Shown: positions 21,540 through 32,478 of the stretch, piece after piece
How positions within the stretch are numbered: position 1 is the stretch's first letter
Layout: each line of letters begins with the position of its first letter
NCBI RefSeq assembly: GCF_034190915.1
Contig: NW_026947486.1
Coordinates: 20,796,001 to 20,860,000 of the forward strand
Source: Cavia porcellus
Lineage: Eukaryota > Chordata > Mammalia > Rodentia > Caviidae
Reading direction: 5' to 3'
Length of the DNA stretch: 64,000 nucleotides
Notes under the pieces: model-generated
The model's input: the letters and a program-made list of their open reading frames with translations, nothing else
Told to the model about the DNA's origin: nothing
The model's database searches: none
Position numbers and translations under genes: made by a program

Positions 21540-24500
21540 ATATTATTTTTAACCATCAATGTAAATCATCTCAATTCACCAATCAAAAGAAACAGATTAA
21601 CAGAATGGATCAAGAAACAAGATCCAACAATATGCTACAAAAAAGCAACACATATAACTAAAAAAGAAATTCAGAGTTTGAAAATCAAAGGATGAAGAAA
21701 AATACTCCATGCAACAGAAATCCAGAAGAAGGCATTAGTGGATCTTCTATTTGTAGATAAAATATATTTCAAGACAAAATTGATCAAGAGATAAAAAAGG
21801 TCACTACATACTTGCTAAGGGAACAATTCAATAGGGAAAGATAACAATTATAAATATATATGCACCAAATATTAGTGCATAGAACTATATAAAACAAGTA
21901 TTATCAGATATGAAAAATCAAATATGCTTTAATACAATTGTAATGGGTGACCTCAATACCCTATTGTCACAAATAGATCAACTAGACCAAAAAAATCAAC
22001 AGAGATAATCAGAGCTGAACCAAATCTTTGAACAAATGGACTTAGAAGATGTCTACAGAGTTCTCTACAACAACAGAATCAACATTTTTCTCAGTTTCAT
22101 AAGGGTCTTCCTCCAAAATGGACCACATACTAGCACATAAAACATGCTTAACTAATGCAAAAGAATTAAAATTATCCCACTCATATTATCAGACCATAAC
22201 ACAATGAAGTTGGAAATAAACGGTAAACAAAAATACAAAAACATGAAAAGTAACACCCTCCTGAACAACCAATGGGTAACAGATTAAAGAAGAAATTAGA
22301 GAATTTCTATAATTAAACACCAATGACAATATAATATATGAGAACTTATGGAATGCAGTGAAAGCAGTCTTATGAAAGAAATTTATAATGGTGAAATCCA
22401 CATAAGAAAAACAGAACAAGATCAAAAAACAAAATGTAATATTGAAGCTCAAGCTTCTCAAAAAAGAACAAGTCAAGCCCAAAGCTCATATGAGGGAGGA
22501 AATTATAAAGATCAGAACAAAAGTTAATGAAATGGAGACCAAGAAAACAATGGAAAGAATCATGAACTGAAGAGTTGTTTTCCTGAAAGATTAAAATACA
22601 CAAACCTTAGGAAACCTTACCATAAAGAGGAAAGAAAAGAATCAAATCTATGTAATTAGGTGTGAAAAGGGTAAAATCACAACACCTTCTACAGAAATCC
22701 AGATCATCAATATCTATTTCAAGAATATGTACTCTACTAAGATGAAAAATGCAGAAGAAATTAATTTGATACATATGAATTAACAAATCTGAATCAAGAA
22801 GATATAAAAATTCTAAATAACCCAAACAATAGTCAATGAAACTGAAGATGGAACTTTAAAAAAACTACCACCACCACCAATGACAATAAAAAAGACCACA
22901 TCCTGGTGGATTCATTGCTGAATTCTACAAGAAATTTAGAGATTTATTGCCATTATTGCCAAACTCTATAATGAAATTGAAAGGGTAGCAATATTCACAA
23001 ACCCATTCCTGGAAGCAAGCATTATGCTGTACTAAAACCAGAGAAGAATCCAACCAAAAAAGAGAACTATAGGCCAATCTTCCTAAATGACATAGTTGCA
23101 AAAATCCTCAATAAGAAACAGGCAATAAGAATGCAGCAAATCATCCAAAAGATTGTACACCGTGACCAAGTAGGATTCATCCCTGGGATGCAGGGGATGG
23201 TTCAACATATACAAATCAATAAATGTACTGCACTGTATTAATAGAGCCAAGGACAAAAAAAAAAAAAAAAGCCCCACATGATCATCTCAATAGATGCAAA
23301 AAGAAAGCATTTGACAAAATCCAATATTCATTTATGATAAAAACCCTACAGAAAATTGGAATATATGGCCTTTAACTCAATCTGATAAAAGAAATCTGTG
23401 ACAAACCAATAGTCAATATCGTACTAAGTTGTCAAAAACTGAAAGTTTTCACCATAAAATCAGGAGCAAGTCAAGGATGCCCATTGTCACCACTCCTGTC
23501 CAATATAGTTCTGAGAGCATTAACAGAGTTATTAGATAAGAGAAAGAAATAAAAGGAATGCAGATAGTAAGGGAAGAAGTAAAATTATGATTATTTGCTG
23601 ATGACATGATACTCTACATAAAAGACCTCCAAAACCCCACCAAGAAACTCCAATATTTAATAGTCAAATTCAATAGTATAACTGGATATAAGATTAACAC
23701 TCAAAAATTGATAGCATTCTTATACACAAATAACAAACTCACTGAGAAATTAAGGAAAAAACACCTCTCACAACAGCATCAAGAAAAATGAAACACTTAG
23801 TAATTAATCTCATAAAAGAAGTAAAAGATCTCTACACTGAAAACTACAGTACTCTGGAAAAGGAGATCAAAGAGGATTTCAGAAAATGCAAAGATATCTC
23901 TTGTTTTTGGCTATGCAGAATGAACATAGTGAAAATGGCCATGTTTCTAAAATTGTTGCACAGATTTAATACAATTCCAATCAACATACCTCAGAAAACT
24001 AGAGAAAACAATTCTAAAATTCATTTGTGAGCAGAAGAGACTTAGAATGGTGAAAGCAATTCTGGGCAACCAAGGAAAAGCAGTGTGCATCACAATATCT
24101 GACTTGAAGTTATACTATAGAGCTACTGTTGTTTAAAAAAAATATGGCACTAGCAAAAATCTGGCCTGCAGATCATTGTATCAGACCACAAGATGCAGAA
24201 TAACTCCAAACACATTCAGTCACCTTACCTTTGGCAAAAGGGCCAAACATGTTTACTGGAAGACAGATAGCCTCTTTAATAATAGTGCTAGAAAATTTGG
24301 CTTTCTGCATGCTGAGGATTAAACATAGATCCATATCTTATGCACTAAACTAAAATCAAAATAGATGAAAGATCTAAATATGAAAACAGAATTACTAAAT
24401 CTTCTGGAGATAGAGCAGGTAGAACTATTGAAGACATAGTCTAGGCAAATACTTTGTGAATAAAACCCTGGTTGCACAGGAAATATTCAAAGAATCAACA

Positions 24501-25430
24501 GTTGGGAATCTCATCATACTTAGAAGCTTTGCATAGAAAAAGAAACCAGCAACAGAGTGAAGAGCTAGCCCACAGATTGGGAAGAAATTTTAGCCAATTG
24601 TTCCTCTGACAAAGGACTAATATCCACATTATATAAAAACTAAAAAAACCCAGACCTTCCAAATTTAAAGAACCAAGTCATAAGTGGACAGCTGAAATGA
24701 ATAGTTGCTTCTCAGATGAAGAAGCACAAATAGCAAATAAACTTATGAAAAAATGTTCAACATCACTGGTCATTTGAGAAATGCAAATTAAAACAATACT
24801 GAGATTCCATATCACTCTAGAAAGAATAGCTATCAAGAAAACAACCAAAAAACAAATGCTGGCATACTGAGTGTGGTAGTGCATTCCTATAATCCCAGAA
24901 GTTGTTAGGCTGAGACAGGAAGATGGTTGCTAATTTGAGGCCAGTTTGGCTACATAGTGAGTTCAAAGCTAACCTGAACTGTATAGTGAGACCCTGTCTC
25001 AAAAAACAAAACAAATACTGGCAAGATTGTTGTGAAAAAGGAACCCTTCTCTACTATTGGTGGGAATGTAGAAATCAGTATGGGCAATACTCAAAAACTA
25101 AAACTAGAGGTTCTTTCCATTTGACCCAGATTTCCTCTTCCAGGTGTCTTCCTGAAAGAGTTAAAAGTATCATATTACAGCAATATATGCATAGCTATAT
25201 TTATAACAGCACAATTTGTAATAGCTAACAGACCCAATGCCCATCAATGGATGAATGGATAAAGAAGATTTGGTTTTTGTATACAATATCATACTACTCT
25301 ACCATAAATAAAAATAAACTTGAGAGAGTTCTTGGTAAATGTATGGATCTTGAGACCATACTTTTAAGTGAAATTAATCAGACTCACATATTTAAGTATC
25401 ACGTTGTTTGTCTTGTGTGAGAAAATGAAA
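21540..25430 (+). pseudogene. L1-D ORF2, degraded
   Basis: The endonuclease start region (near 21545: 'LTINVNHLNSPIKRN'-like), the RT fingers ('FIPGMQ' near 23175), the catalytic FADDMILY block (near 23595-23620), the thumb ('LYTENYSTLEKEIKEDFRKCKDI', near 23830-23900) and the C-terminal Cys region (near 25030) appear in order. They are spread over all three frames with many stops. An A16 run lies near 23256. It cannot encode an active protein. Confidence 0.85.
24865..25010 (+). mobile_element. B1-like 7SL-derived SINE inside L1-D
   Basis: The plus-strand monomer ('gtgtggtagtgcattcc', later 'gagaccctgtctc') ends in an A-rich tail. The flanks are acaaatgctggca (24852-24864) and acaaatactggca (25011-25023), a 13-bp target duplication with one mismatch. 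It is younger than L1-D. Confidence 0.85.
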
Positions 25431-25603
25431 GAATACATAAAGTCCAAAATGGATGACTGATAGTGGGAAATAGGAAGAAAATGTTGGCATGGAAAAGGGA
25501 GGTGTGTGGGGGTAGTGGGAATGGAAGGAAGGAAAAAAGAAAAAAAAGAAAATAGTGGAAAAAATGAAACTAGTCTTTTATAAATAATTCAAGGAAGAAG
25601 GAA

Positions 25604-25950
25604 GTCTTGGTTACTTTTCTCTCATTGTTGAGACAAAATACCTGATGACCCAAGTGAAGCAGAGGAAATTTTATTTCTTACAGTTCTTGGAGGTTTCAGT
25701 CCATACTCAGGTGGCTCTAAGGAAAGATGGCACAGTGTGGCAGCCATTCATGGCTGCCACAAACAGTAAGCATGAACAGTGCAGAAGAGGAAAGACATGC
25801 ATTCTTCTCACCCTTACACTGTATGTTGGCTCTGCCCCTGGACAGGTGCAGCACTCACATAGACAATGAATCAATCATAAATGCTAGAATCAGCCACGTG
25901 AATGATTGCATGAGGCTTGAGAGGGCCATCCAAACACAAACAATAACAAA
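25604..25950 (+). mobile_element. ~340-bp TIR element, copy 1 (URR1/hAT-like?)
   Basis: It resembles the copies at 43964-44305 and 39678-40021: it starts 'gtcttggttac', has 'cttacagttcttggaggtttcagtcca' near 25677, and ends near 25950. The element type resembles the rodent URR1 non-autonomous DNA transposons, but the name is from memory and uncertain. A hairpin (gtggcagccat / atggctgccac, 25737-25760) lies inside this copy. It is non-coding. Confidence 0.6.
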
Positions 25951-25994
25951 GGTTGAAGGGAGGGAGAGGTAATGGAGAGGAAATCATGATATGT

Positions 25995-26085
25995 TATGGG
26001 GCCAAGAATATAGCCCAGCAGCACAAATATCTGCCTGACAAGCCCAAGGTCCTGAGTTCAATTTCCAGTATAAAAATCTTAAATT
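25995..26085 (+). mobile_element. ID-like tRNA-derived SINE, diverged
   Basis: The stretch 'ggggccaagaatatagcccagcagc...gagttcaatttccagta' keeps A-box-like and B-box-like (gagttcaattt) blocks of a tRNA-derived SINE. It has no obvious tail or target duplication. Confidence 0.6.
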
Positions 26086-26162
26086 ATGTACCGGTACAAA
26101 TTCCCTATGAAGAATATGATCATTATACATATAAAAAGTACCAATAAAGTTAAAATTTTTTT

Positions 26163-26218
26163 AGTTGCAATGAGTTAAGATGACAGATTAACAAGATAAA
26201 ACAAACAGGTTAATTTTT
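26163..26218. repeat. LTR-like fragment left of L1-C
   Basis: The segment 'aatgagttaagatgacag...aacaagataaaacaaacagg' resembles the start of a repeat at about 36638-36680, to the right of L1-C. This suggests that L1-C inserted into an LTR-like repeat. Confidence 0.4.
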
Positions 26219-27356
26219 TTTCATGTTATTTAAAAGGAAAAAGAGAAGAAACAAAACAAAACAAAGCAGTATAAGGGTACAATTAATACAGAACTACAAA
26301 AAAACAGTAATAAATCACCAGTTAATAGATTACAATTATCATCCTAGAGACAGTTGCTCAAGTCACAGTATCAAAGCATACAAAGTGGGCATTCAAACAG
26401 TGAGAATGCAAACAGTTGTGTTCAATGATCCAACCAAAAACATTAATATGGTCATCTATTTAACACCCCTAAACACACTTGCAGTTGTATACTTTAGAGC
26501 TCTTTTTTTCCCTCTCTTTGTTACAACAAAATTTACACATTTTGGGTTTTATTATTCCTTAGATCTTATTACTTTTTTTGGAAGAGAATAAAATCAAATA
26601 TGGCAAAACAAAGCTGTCAGTCAAAACCAAGGATAGACATAGCACATAATGTAAAATCAGAGTACAAGGGACAATGGTTACCATAATGCCTCTTGCTTCC
26701 TTAAAAAGAATTGTCTATCTCATTAGGTATTATAAAGTTGAACAAAACAGTAGACAACAAGACCAATAAAACGTAAACCTTGTAAACACTATAGGACTTG
26801 CAAAGAAGATAATAGTCAAACCAGAATGGGCATCATAGTGAATCTTATTGCCTTCAAAGTAGTTGCCTATACCTTCAAAACTGATACTATCATACAGAAC
26901 AGAACAGAGTCTAATCAGTCAAAACAAGATAGTGGGAGTATTACAGGACTTCAAATCAAGGTAATAGGAAATCAAATAAGTTACTATAATATATCCTGCT
27001 AATTTTTTTGATTTTTCCTTTTAATTAAAAAATCATAAAAAAACAGTAATTTTTAATGAATAAGGAAGAGATTGAGATAAAAGAGGACATAACATCATAA
27101 CAGTCAGGTCAAAGCATGACAGTTTCAGCAACCTAGTGCTTCAACACCAAATAACCCGACTTAATAGTAGTTACCATAGTGTCTTTTTCCTTGAAATATT
27201 TGAATAAAACTTCATATACTATAACTTCAAATATTTCCATATCAAGAAGCCCAGAATAAAGCCTTTCCAATTAATAAGTGAAAACTTTATAAGGCTTCAA
27301 GGCCACATAATGGGGAATCATGATTACCACATACTTTTACATATTTGAATCATTAC
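26219..27356 (-). repeat. L1-C 3' UTR of ~150-bp modules
   Basis: It has the same modular phrases as the HAL1-like 3' ends ('ggttaccataatgcctc' near 26673, 'gggcatcatagtgaatc' near 26826, 'gttactataatatatcc' near 26979, 'gttaccatagtgtc' near 27170). The spacing is about 150-190 bp. Confidence 0.75.
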
Positions 27357-28834
27357 TTACATTAGGGAAACTATTCGGTATTCACACATGCGAGATTGAT
27401 TTATTTCACTTATGAGTATGGTCTCAAGCTGCGCCCATTTATTGATAAATATCTCAATGTGAACCTTCTTTATAGCTGAATAATACTCCATTGCATAGAA
27501 ATACCACAACTTTTTTATCCATTCCTCAGTTGATGGACACTTGGGTTGTTTCCAAGATCTGGTGATTACAAATTGTGCTGCTATAAACATAGGTGCACAT
27601 ATATCACTGTGATATGATGCTTTCAGTTCTTCTGGGAATATGCCTAGAAGTGAAATAGCTGGAACAAATGGGACTTCCAATCCCAGCTTTTTGAGAAAAC
27701 TCCAGACTGTCCTCCACAAAGGCTGTACCAGTCTACACTCCCACCAACAGAGAAGGAGAGTTCCTTTTTCCCCACAGCCTCTCCAGCATTTGTTGTCATT
27801 GGTTTTCTTGATCCTGGCCATTCTTTCAGGAGTGAGATGGAATCTCAGTGTGGTTTTAATTTGCATTTCTCTAATGACCAATGATGATGAACATTTTTTC
27901 ATGTATTTATTTGCCATTTGTATTTCTTCATCTGAGAACTGCATATTCATCTCAGATGCCCATTTTTGGAATGGATCTTTGAATTTTGGGGGTCTGAGTT
28001 TTTTAATTCTTTATATGTTTTAGCCAAAGTCCCTTGTCTGAGGGGGAGTTCACTAAGATCTTTCCCCAGTTTGTGGGTTTCCTTTTCACTATGCAGGAGA
28101 TTTCTTTTGACATGCAGAAACTTTTTAATAAGAGGTGGTCCCAATTATTGATTCTGGGAAGTATTTCCCATGCGATTTGAGTCCTGTTCATGAATTCTCT
28201 ACCTACACCTATGTCTTCAAGGTTTCTACCCAATTTGTCTTCCAATAGATTTAGTGTTTCTGTTTTAATATTCAGATCTTTGATCCATTTAGATTTTAAT
28301 TTAGTACATGGTGATAGGCATGGGTCTGGCTTTAGTTTTCGGCAAATAGAGAGCCAGTTTTTCCAACACCATTTATTAAAGAGACTGTCATTCTTGCAGT
28401 GAACCTGTTTGGCTCCTTTATCAAAGATAAGGTGGTTGAGTGTGTTTGTAGTTGTGGTTGTATCTTCTAATCTATTCCATTGATCTTCAGCTCTGTTTTG
28501 ATTCTAGTACCATGTTGCTTTGTAGTACAACCTCAAGTCAGGGATTGTGATGCCTCCTGCCTTGCCTTTGCTGCTTAGAACTGCCTTTGCTATTCTAGGT
28601 TTCTTCTGGTTCCAGATGAATTTTAGGAGTGATTTCTGTAGATTTGTAGGGTATGTTGATGGTATTTTTATTGGGATTGCATTGAATCTGTATAACAGCT
28701 CTGGGAGAATGGCCATTTTCACGTTTGTTCTTCCTATCCATGAGCAAGGGATGTCTTTCCATTTTCTGAGATCATCTTCAATTTCTTTTTTCAGTGTATT
28801 ATAATTTTCCCTGTATAGGTCTTTCACTTCTTTC
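27357..28834 (-). pseudogene. L1-C ORF2, C-terminal part
   Basis: The last 197 codons (27357-27950) are one open frame with 'PSTEEWIKKLWYFYAMEYYS' and the terminal 'INQSRMCEYR'. Upstream the Cys-rich domain and the RT thumb (28504-28827, starting '[15 protein letters not shown]') follow in other frames. The part ends abruptly at 28834, where HAL1-C was inserted. Confidence 0.9.
28818..28834. repeat. Target-site duplication of HAL1-C, left
   Basis: ggtctttcacttctttc, repeated exactly at 32462-32478. It is L1-C ORF2 sequence duplicated on insertion. Confidence 0.92.
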
Positions 28835-30273
28835 TTTCTTTTTTTTATTTATTTAAAGAAAAGGAAACAAAAAAAAACACATGGAGATTAAAAAAAAGGG
28901 TAGAAATAATTCTAAATTACAGACAAACAAAAGGTAAGAAATTGCCAGTTGATAAGTTACAAATTGTCATCTTCGAAATGGCTGTTCAGGTTATAGAATT
29001 AAAGTATATAGAATGACATTCAAAAAAAAAATGACCCTACAAACCATTCTGCTCTATGGCCGAACAAAAGCTCCGTAATATGATTATCAGTCCCACCTAT
29101 TTGTTTTACATCTCTAAGAGGATAAGGTTAACCATATCAAAACAGAACAGAACATTTAAAAAAAAATAAAAAACAATTTAAAGAAATACAGATTTCAAAG
29201 CAAGTCCACTGGAGATCTACCTTATCTAACTGTCTCTAGCTTCTTACAAATAGTTGTCCCTAACTTCACCCACTTTCTATACTTATTGCATATTATAGAA
29301 CTAATCAAATCATTACAGGATGATGGAGTCTTTTTAGGTCCTCAAGTTCCAAATTAGGGAAGACAATACCAACTACCATCGCATCTCTCATTCTCTTTGT
29401 GATAGCCGTCCCCATCTCTGCATATGCTGAAGTTGAGCTGAAGAAACCAGTCCAGAGTCATTTTAATCAGCAAGCAATAGATTGCTAGAATTTATATTAT
29501 AATGCTACAAAATAAGCCTCGGGTTTTTCAGGTCTCTTCCTCAGAGTATTTGTTCCTATCCTCTCTGTATTATAGGGAAAACCAAGTCATAACAAGACAA
29601 CGAAACAATTTCCTAGATAAACATGCAATGGATAGGACTTATAAAACTATAATATAAATGATCTTCCGTAGCTACTATGTTTTCTCTTGTTATTTTCAAT
29701 AGATTTGTCGACAACACTGGCTTATTATAGTTAAACATACTATCACCTATTTTTATAAAAACTTATCTTTGACTGCATTGTAGTATTTGAGAGCTGTTAC
29801 TGATTCATACCAGTATGGATATCCTTTATATCTTGTCATGCTCAGAGTAGTTTCCTCTACTTTTAAGGTTGATTCTAACACGCATACCGATTTCAAATAG
29901 GATCAGTCAAGGCCAACCAATAGTCTTATGATTCAGATACAATTAAGATCAGTCATAGTAAGACAATGTAAGTAATACAGAATTTCAGCCTAAGTCAATA
30001 GGAAAGTAAGGATAGTTGCCGTGGTATAACCTGCTATTTTTGGTTCTAGAGGTCTGTGTCCTCAAATCTGATATGAGTGGACAGACCAGAACAAATTTAA
30101 TTCAATCTAAATATGTCACTAGGACTACTGTGTCTTTTAAATCGTTATACACCATTAGCAATGACCTCTGCTTTTTTTTTTAAATATAGTTTCAGAGCTG
30201 TCTCTACTAAAGACTAGCTTACCGTCTCTGCCTCATGTCTGCTACTCCACTTTTCTGCTATAATTTGTCCACC

Positions 30274-31346
30274 TTATTCCCTCATTCCATGGTCTGCCCC
30301 GTTCACTGAGGCTTCTCTGCCACTGTAGCTGTAATCCTGATATCTCTTCTTCTCTTTCTCTGTAATGTCCTTCAGCGCTCTCTGTAGGGTTTGATTGGTG
30401 GCCACGAACTCCCACAGTTCCTCCTTGTCTTGAAAGTATCTTATTTCTTCATTAATTTTTAGAGAGAGTTTTGACGGATATATGAACTTAGGTTGCATAT
30501 TTTTTTCCTTCAGGACTTGGAATATTTCTCCCCACTCCCTTCTTGACTTAAGAGTTTGTGTTGATAAGTCTGCTGTTATTTTGATAGATTTCCCGTTATA
30601 GGTAACCTGCATCCTTTCTCTGGCTGCTTTTAATATTCTGTTTTTTTGGTGGATTTCTGGGATCTCGATTATTATATGCCTAGGCGTAGATCTGTTTTGG
30701 TTGTAGGTAGCTGGCGTTCTGTATGCTTCTTTTATCTGGATATCATTTCTTTTTGCTATACGTGGGAAATTTTGCTTTAATATCTCTGTGAATATTTTTT
30801 GTATTTCATTTTTGGATGTTCCTGCTTCCTCACTCACATTCTTTATTCTTAGGTTATGTATCTTTTTATCATCTTCCAGTTTTAGAATTGCTTCTTTCTG
30901 GTTCCTTGTTATTTTTAAGAGGCTTTTTCTTTCACGTTCATAAGCCCTAAATCTCTCTTCAAGTTTCAGAAGGTTGTCTTTAGTTTCTGTCAAGGCATTT
31001 TGCCAATATTCAATGGAGTTCTGAGTTTCCTGATATTCTCTTTGGATCTGTTTCATGTATTCTAAGTTATGCTTAAATTCTTCTTCAGATGCTTCTCTTT
31101 CTTTTCTGATTTCCTCAGTTCTTCCATCTGTGTTCTCTTGGGCGGGGCTTGTCATTTCTTTAATTAATCTCTTTATATCTTGCCTCACTTGGATCAGGAG
31201 TACATCTTTAAATTCCTCTATGAGATCATGTAAGTACTTTTTAATTTCGGCTGATGCTGTGTCGAGTAGAGGATGGTTACTGTGCTTGTTCTCTTCAGTG
31301 TTTAGTTCTCTTGGGTTTAATTTCTCCTGTTGAACAGCTGGAGGTT
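30274..31346 (-). CDS. HAL1-C ORF1p: L1-type RNA-binding protein
   Basis: The frame is open from about 31346 to the stop at 30274-30276, about 357 codons. The first 53 have no good in-frame ATG: a Met in another frame lies just upstream, separated by a 10-A run (31345-31354), so the true start may be lost by a homopolymer indel. The protein has an N-terminal acidic/polar part, a long coiled coil (about residues 65-160 of the open frame), an RRM-like domain with EAYRTPATYNQNRSTPRHI, and a C-terminal domain ending GADHGMRE. The length matches L1 ORF1p. In that family it binds single-stranded RNA as a trimer. Expression is unknown. Confidence 0.8.
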
Positions 31347-31349
31347 TTT

Positions 31350-32461
31350 TTTTTATTTCTATCTCTTGTCATGTTTCTGGTTTCTTTCAGACTGTCCTGG
31401 AGTTCTCTGGCCCTCTCCGAATTGCTTAGGGCCTTTCAGAAGCGTGCTGGCTTGAGTTTTTGCTGTCCTCCCCAATTTGCTGTTATCTGGGGTAGGCTGG
31501 GATGTAGGGGCGGTACAGTCTAGTCTCTAGCCTCTGTGTCAGTTAGTTCATAAATTAGGCTGTACTTTCTGGTTGTCACTGAGTTGTGACTATTTTGTAT
31601 CTGCTTATTGGGCCCCAAGCAGAGGCTTGGTTTAGCCCCAGTAGCTCCTGCCATTTCTCTTTGAATCAGAAGCAGCTGAGTAATGGCACAGGATTCTGCC
31701 CAGGTCCCAGCCGTTCTCTTCCAAACCTCTCTGTGATAGGTGCACCACAAAAGCAGATCTGCCCAAAACAAAGATGGCTCCCACTAAGTTCTCTGTGTGG
31801 AGCTGAAGCCAACAAGTAATCAGGCTCTGCCAGGACTCAAGATGTCTTCCACCAGCCCTCCCTACAGGGGGACCTGGTGATGTCACCAAGCTGCGATTTC
31901 TGCCGCCAGGCTAATATGTCTGCACCAGACTCTGTGTTATTGATTTCCCCGTGGTGGCGGGCCAGCTGTTCTCTGGCCAAACCCAGCAGCCGCGGGGTTT
32001 TCTGTACTCACCAGAGTCCGGTGCAAGTCCTCGTTCTGGGACCGCTGCACACCAAGCTGTCCACTTTTCCCCCACTCGCGGCTCAGCGCTGACCGGTCAG
32101 ATTTCTGTGCACCGTTTAGATTTGAATCGCCAGAGCTTTGTACATCCGCTCTGGTACAGCGGTGCAGAACTGGCTGCTACTTGGAGTCTCGATCTGGGTC
32201 TCAGTTTCCCGCGGTCTCCAAAAGCAACTCAGCTTTTCGTGCTGGGTGCACGAGTCTGTTTGTTGATTTAAGGGCGCGGGATTTGTAGCCTCCGGTCTCA
32301 GCACGACTTTAAATCCTCCAGTTGTACTGTCTTGGTTAATAAGAATCGCTATCAATTTGTCTGGTCCTCTCCATGCTGTCTTTTTTTATCTTTGAGTTTG
32401 AATTCTCTGGAGAGATTCTTCGCTCGATCCCCTAGCTCGCTGCCATTTTCAGCCTCAGCCC
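31350..32461 (-). promoter_or_regulatory. HAL1-C 5' UTR / putative promoter
   Basis: This is a G+C-rich, CpG-bearing segment of about 1.1 kb upstream of ORF1 on the minus strand. Its 5' end reads 'ccgggctgaggctgaaaatggcag', then 'gctctctccagagaattc'-like sequence. It resembles in position, but only weakly in sequence, the 5' regions of HAL1-A and HAL1-B. Promoter activity is inferred from the position. Confidence 0.55.
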
Positions 32462-32478
32462 GGTCTTTCACTTCTTTC
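32462..32478. repeat. Target-site duplication of HAL1-C, right
   Basis: Exact copy of 28818-28834. Confidence 0.92.

Larger units (their letters stand above)
20231..25560 (+). mobile_element. L1-D: older LINE-1, head to head with L1-B
   Basis: On the plus strand a degraded ORF1 (about 20480-21480) is followed by ORF2 (about 21540-25430) and an A/G-rich end (about 25500-25560). It carries more substitutions, stops and frame breaks than L1-B or L1-C, so it is an older copy. A B1 SINE interrupts its ORF2. Its 5' boundary abuts the 5' end of L1-B almost directly, so the two elements diverge from about 20228. Confidence 0.85.
28835..32461 (-). mobile_element. HAL1-C: ORF1-only half-L1 nested in L1-C ORF2
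   Basis: This 3,627-bp insertion is bracketed by a perfect 17-bp direct repeat. On the minus strand it has a G+C-rich 5' region of about 1.1 kb (31350-32461), ORF1 (about 31346-30274) and a 3' region of about 1.4 kb ending in an A-rich tail at 28835-28880. No ORF2 is present. Its ORF1 is the least damaged of the three HAL1-like copies here. The insertion point is in the RT thumb coding region of L1-C. Confidence 0.92.

Noticed and set aside
27640..28023. 127-codon plus-strand open frame
   Set aside because: It is the antisense shadow of the conserved L1-C ORF2 C-terminus; the similar frame at 8228-8551 is the same shadow in L1-B.
31254..32271. Several 80-106-codon frames
   Set aside because: All lie in the G+C-rich 5' region of HAL1-C on both strands, without recognisable domains.
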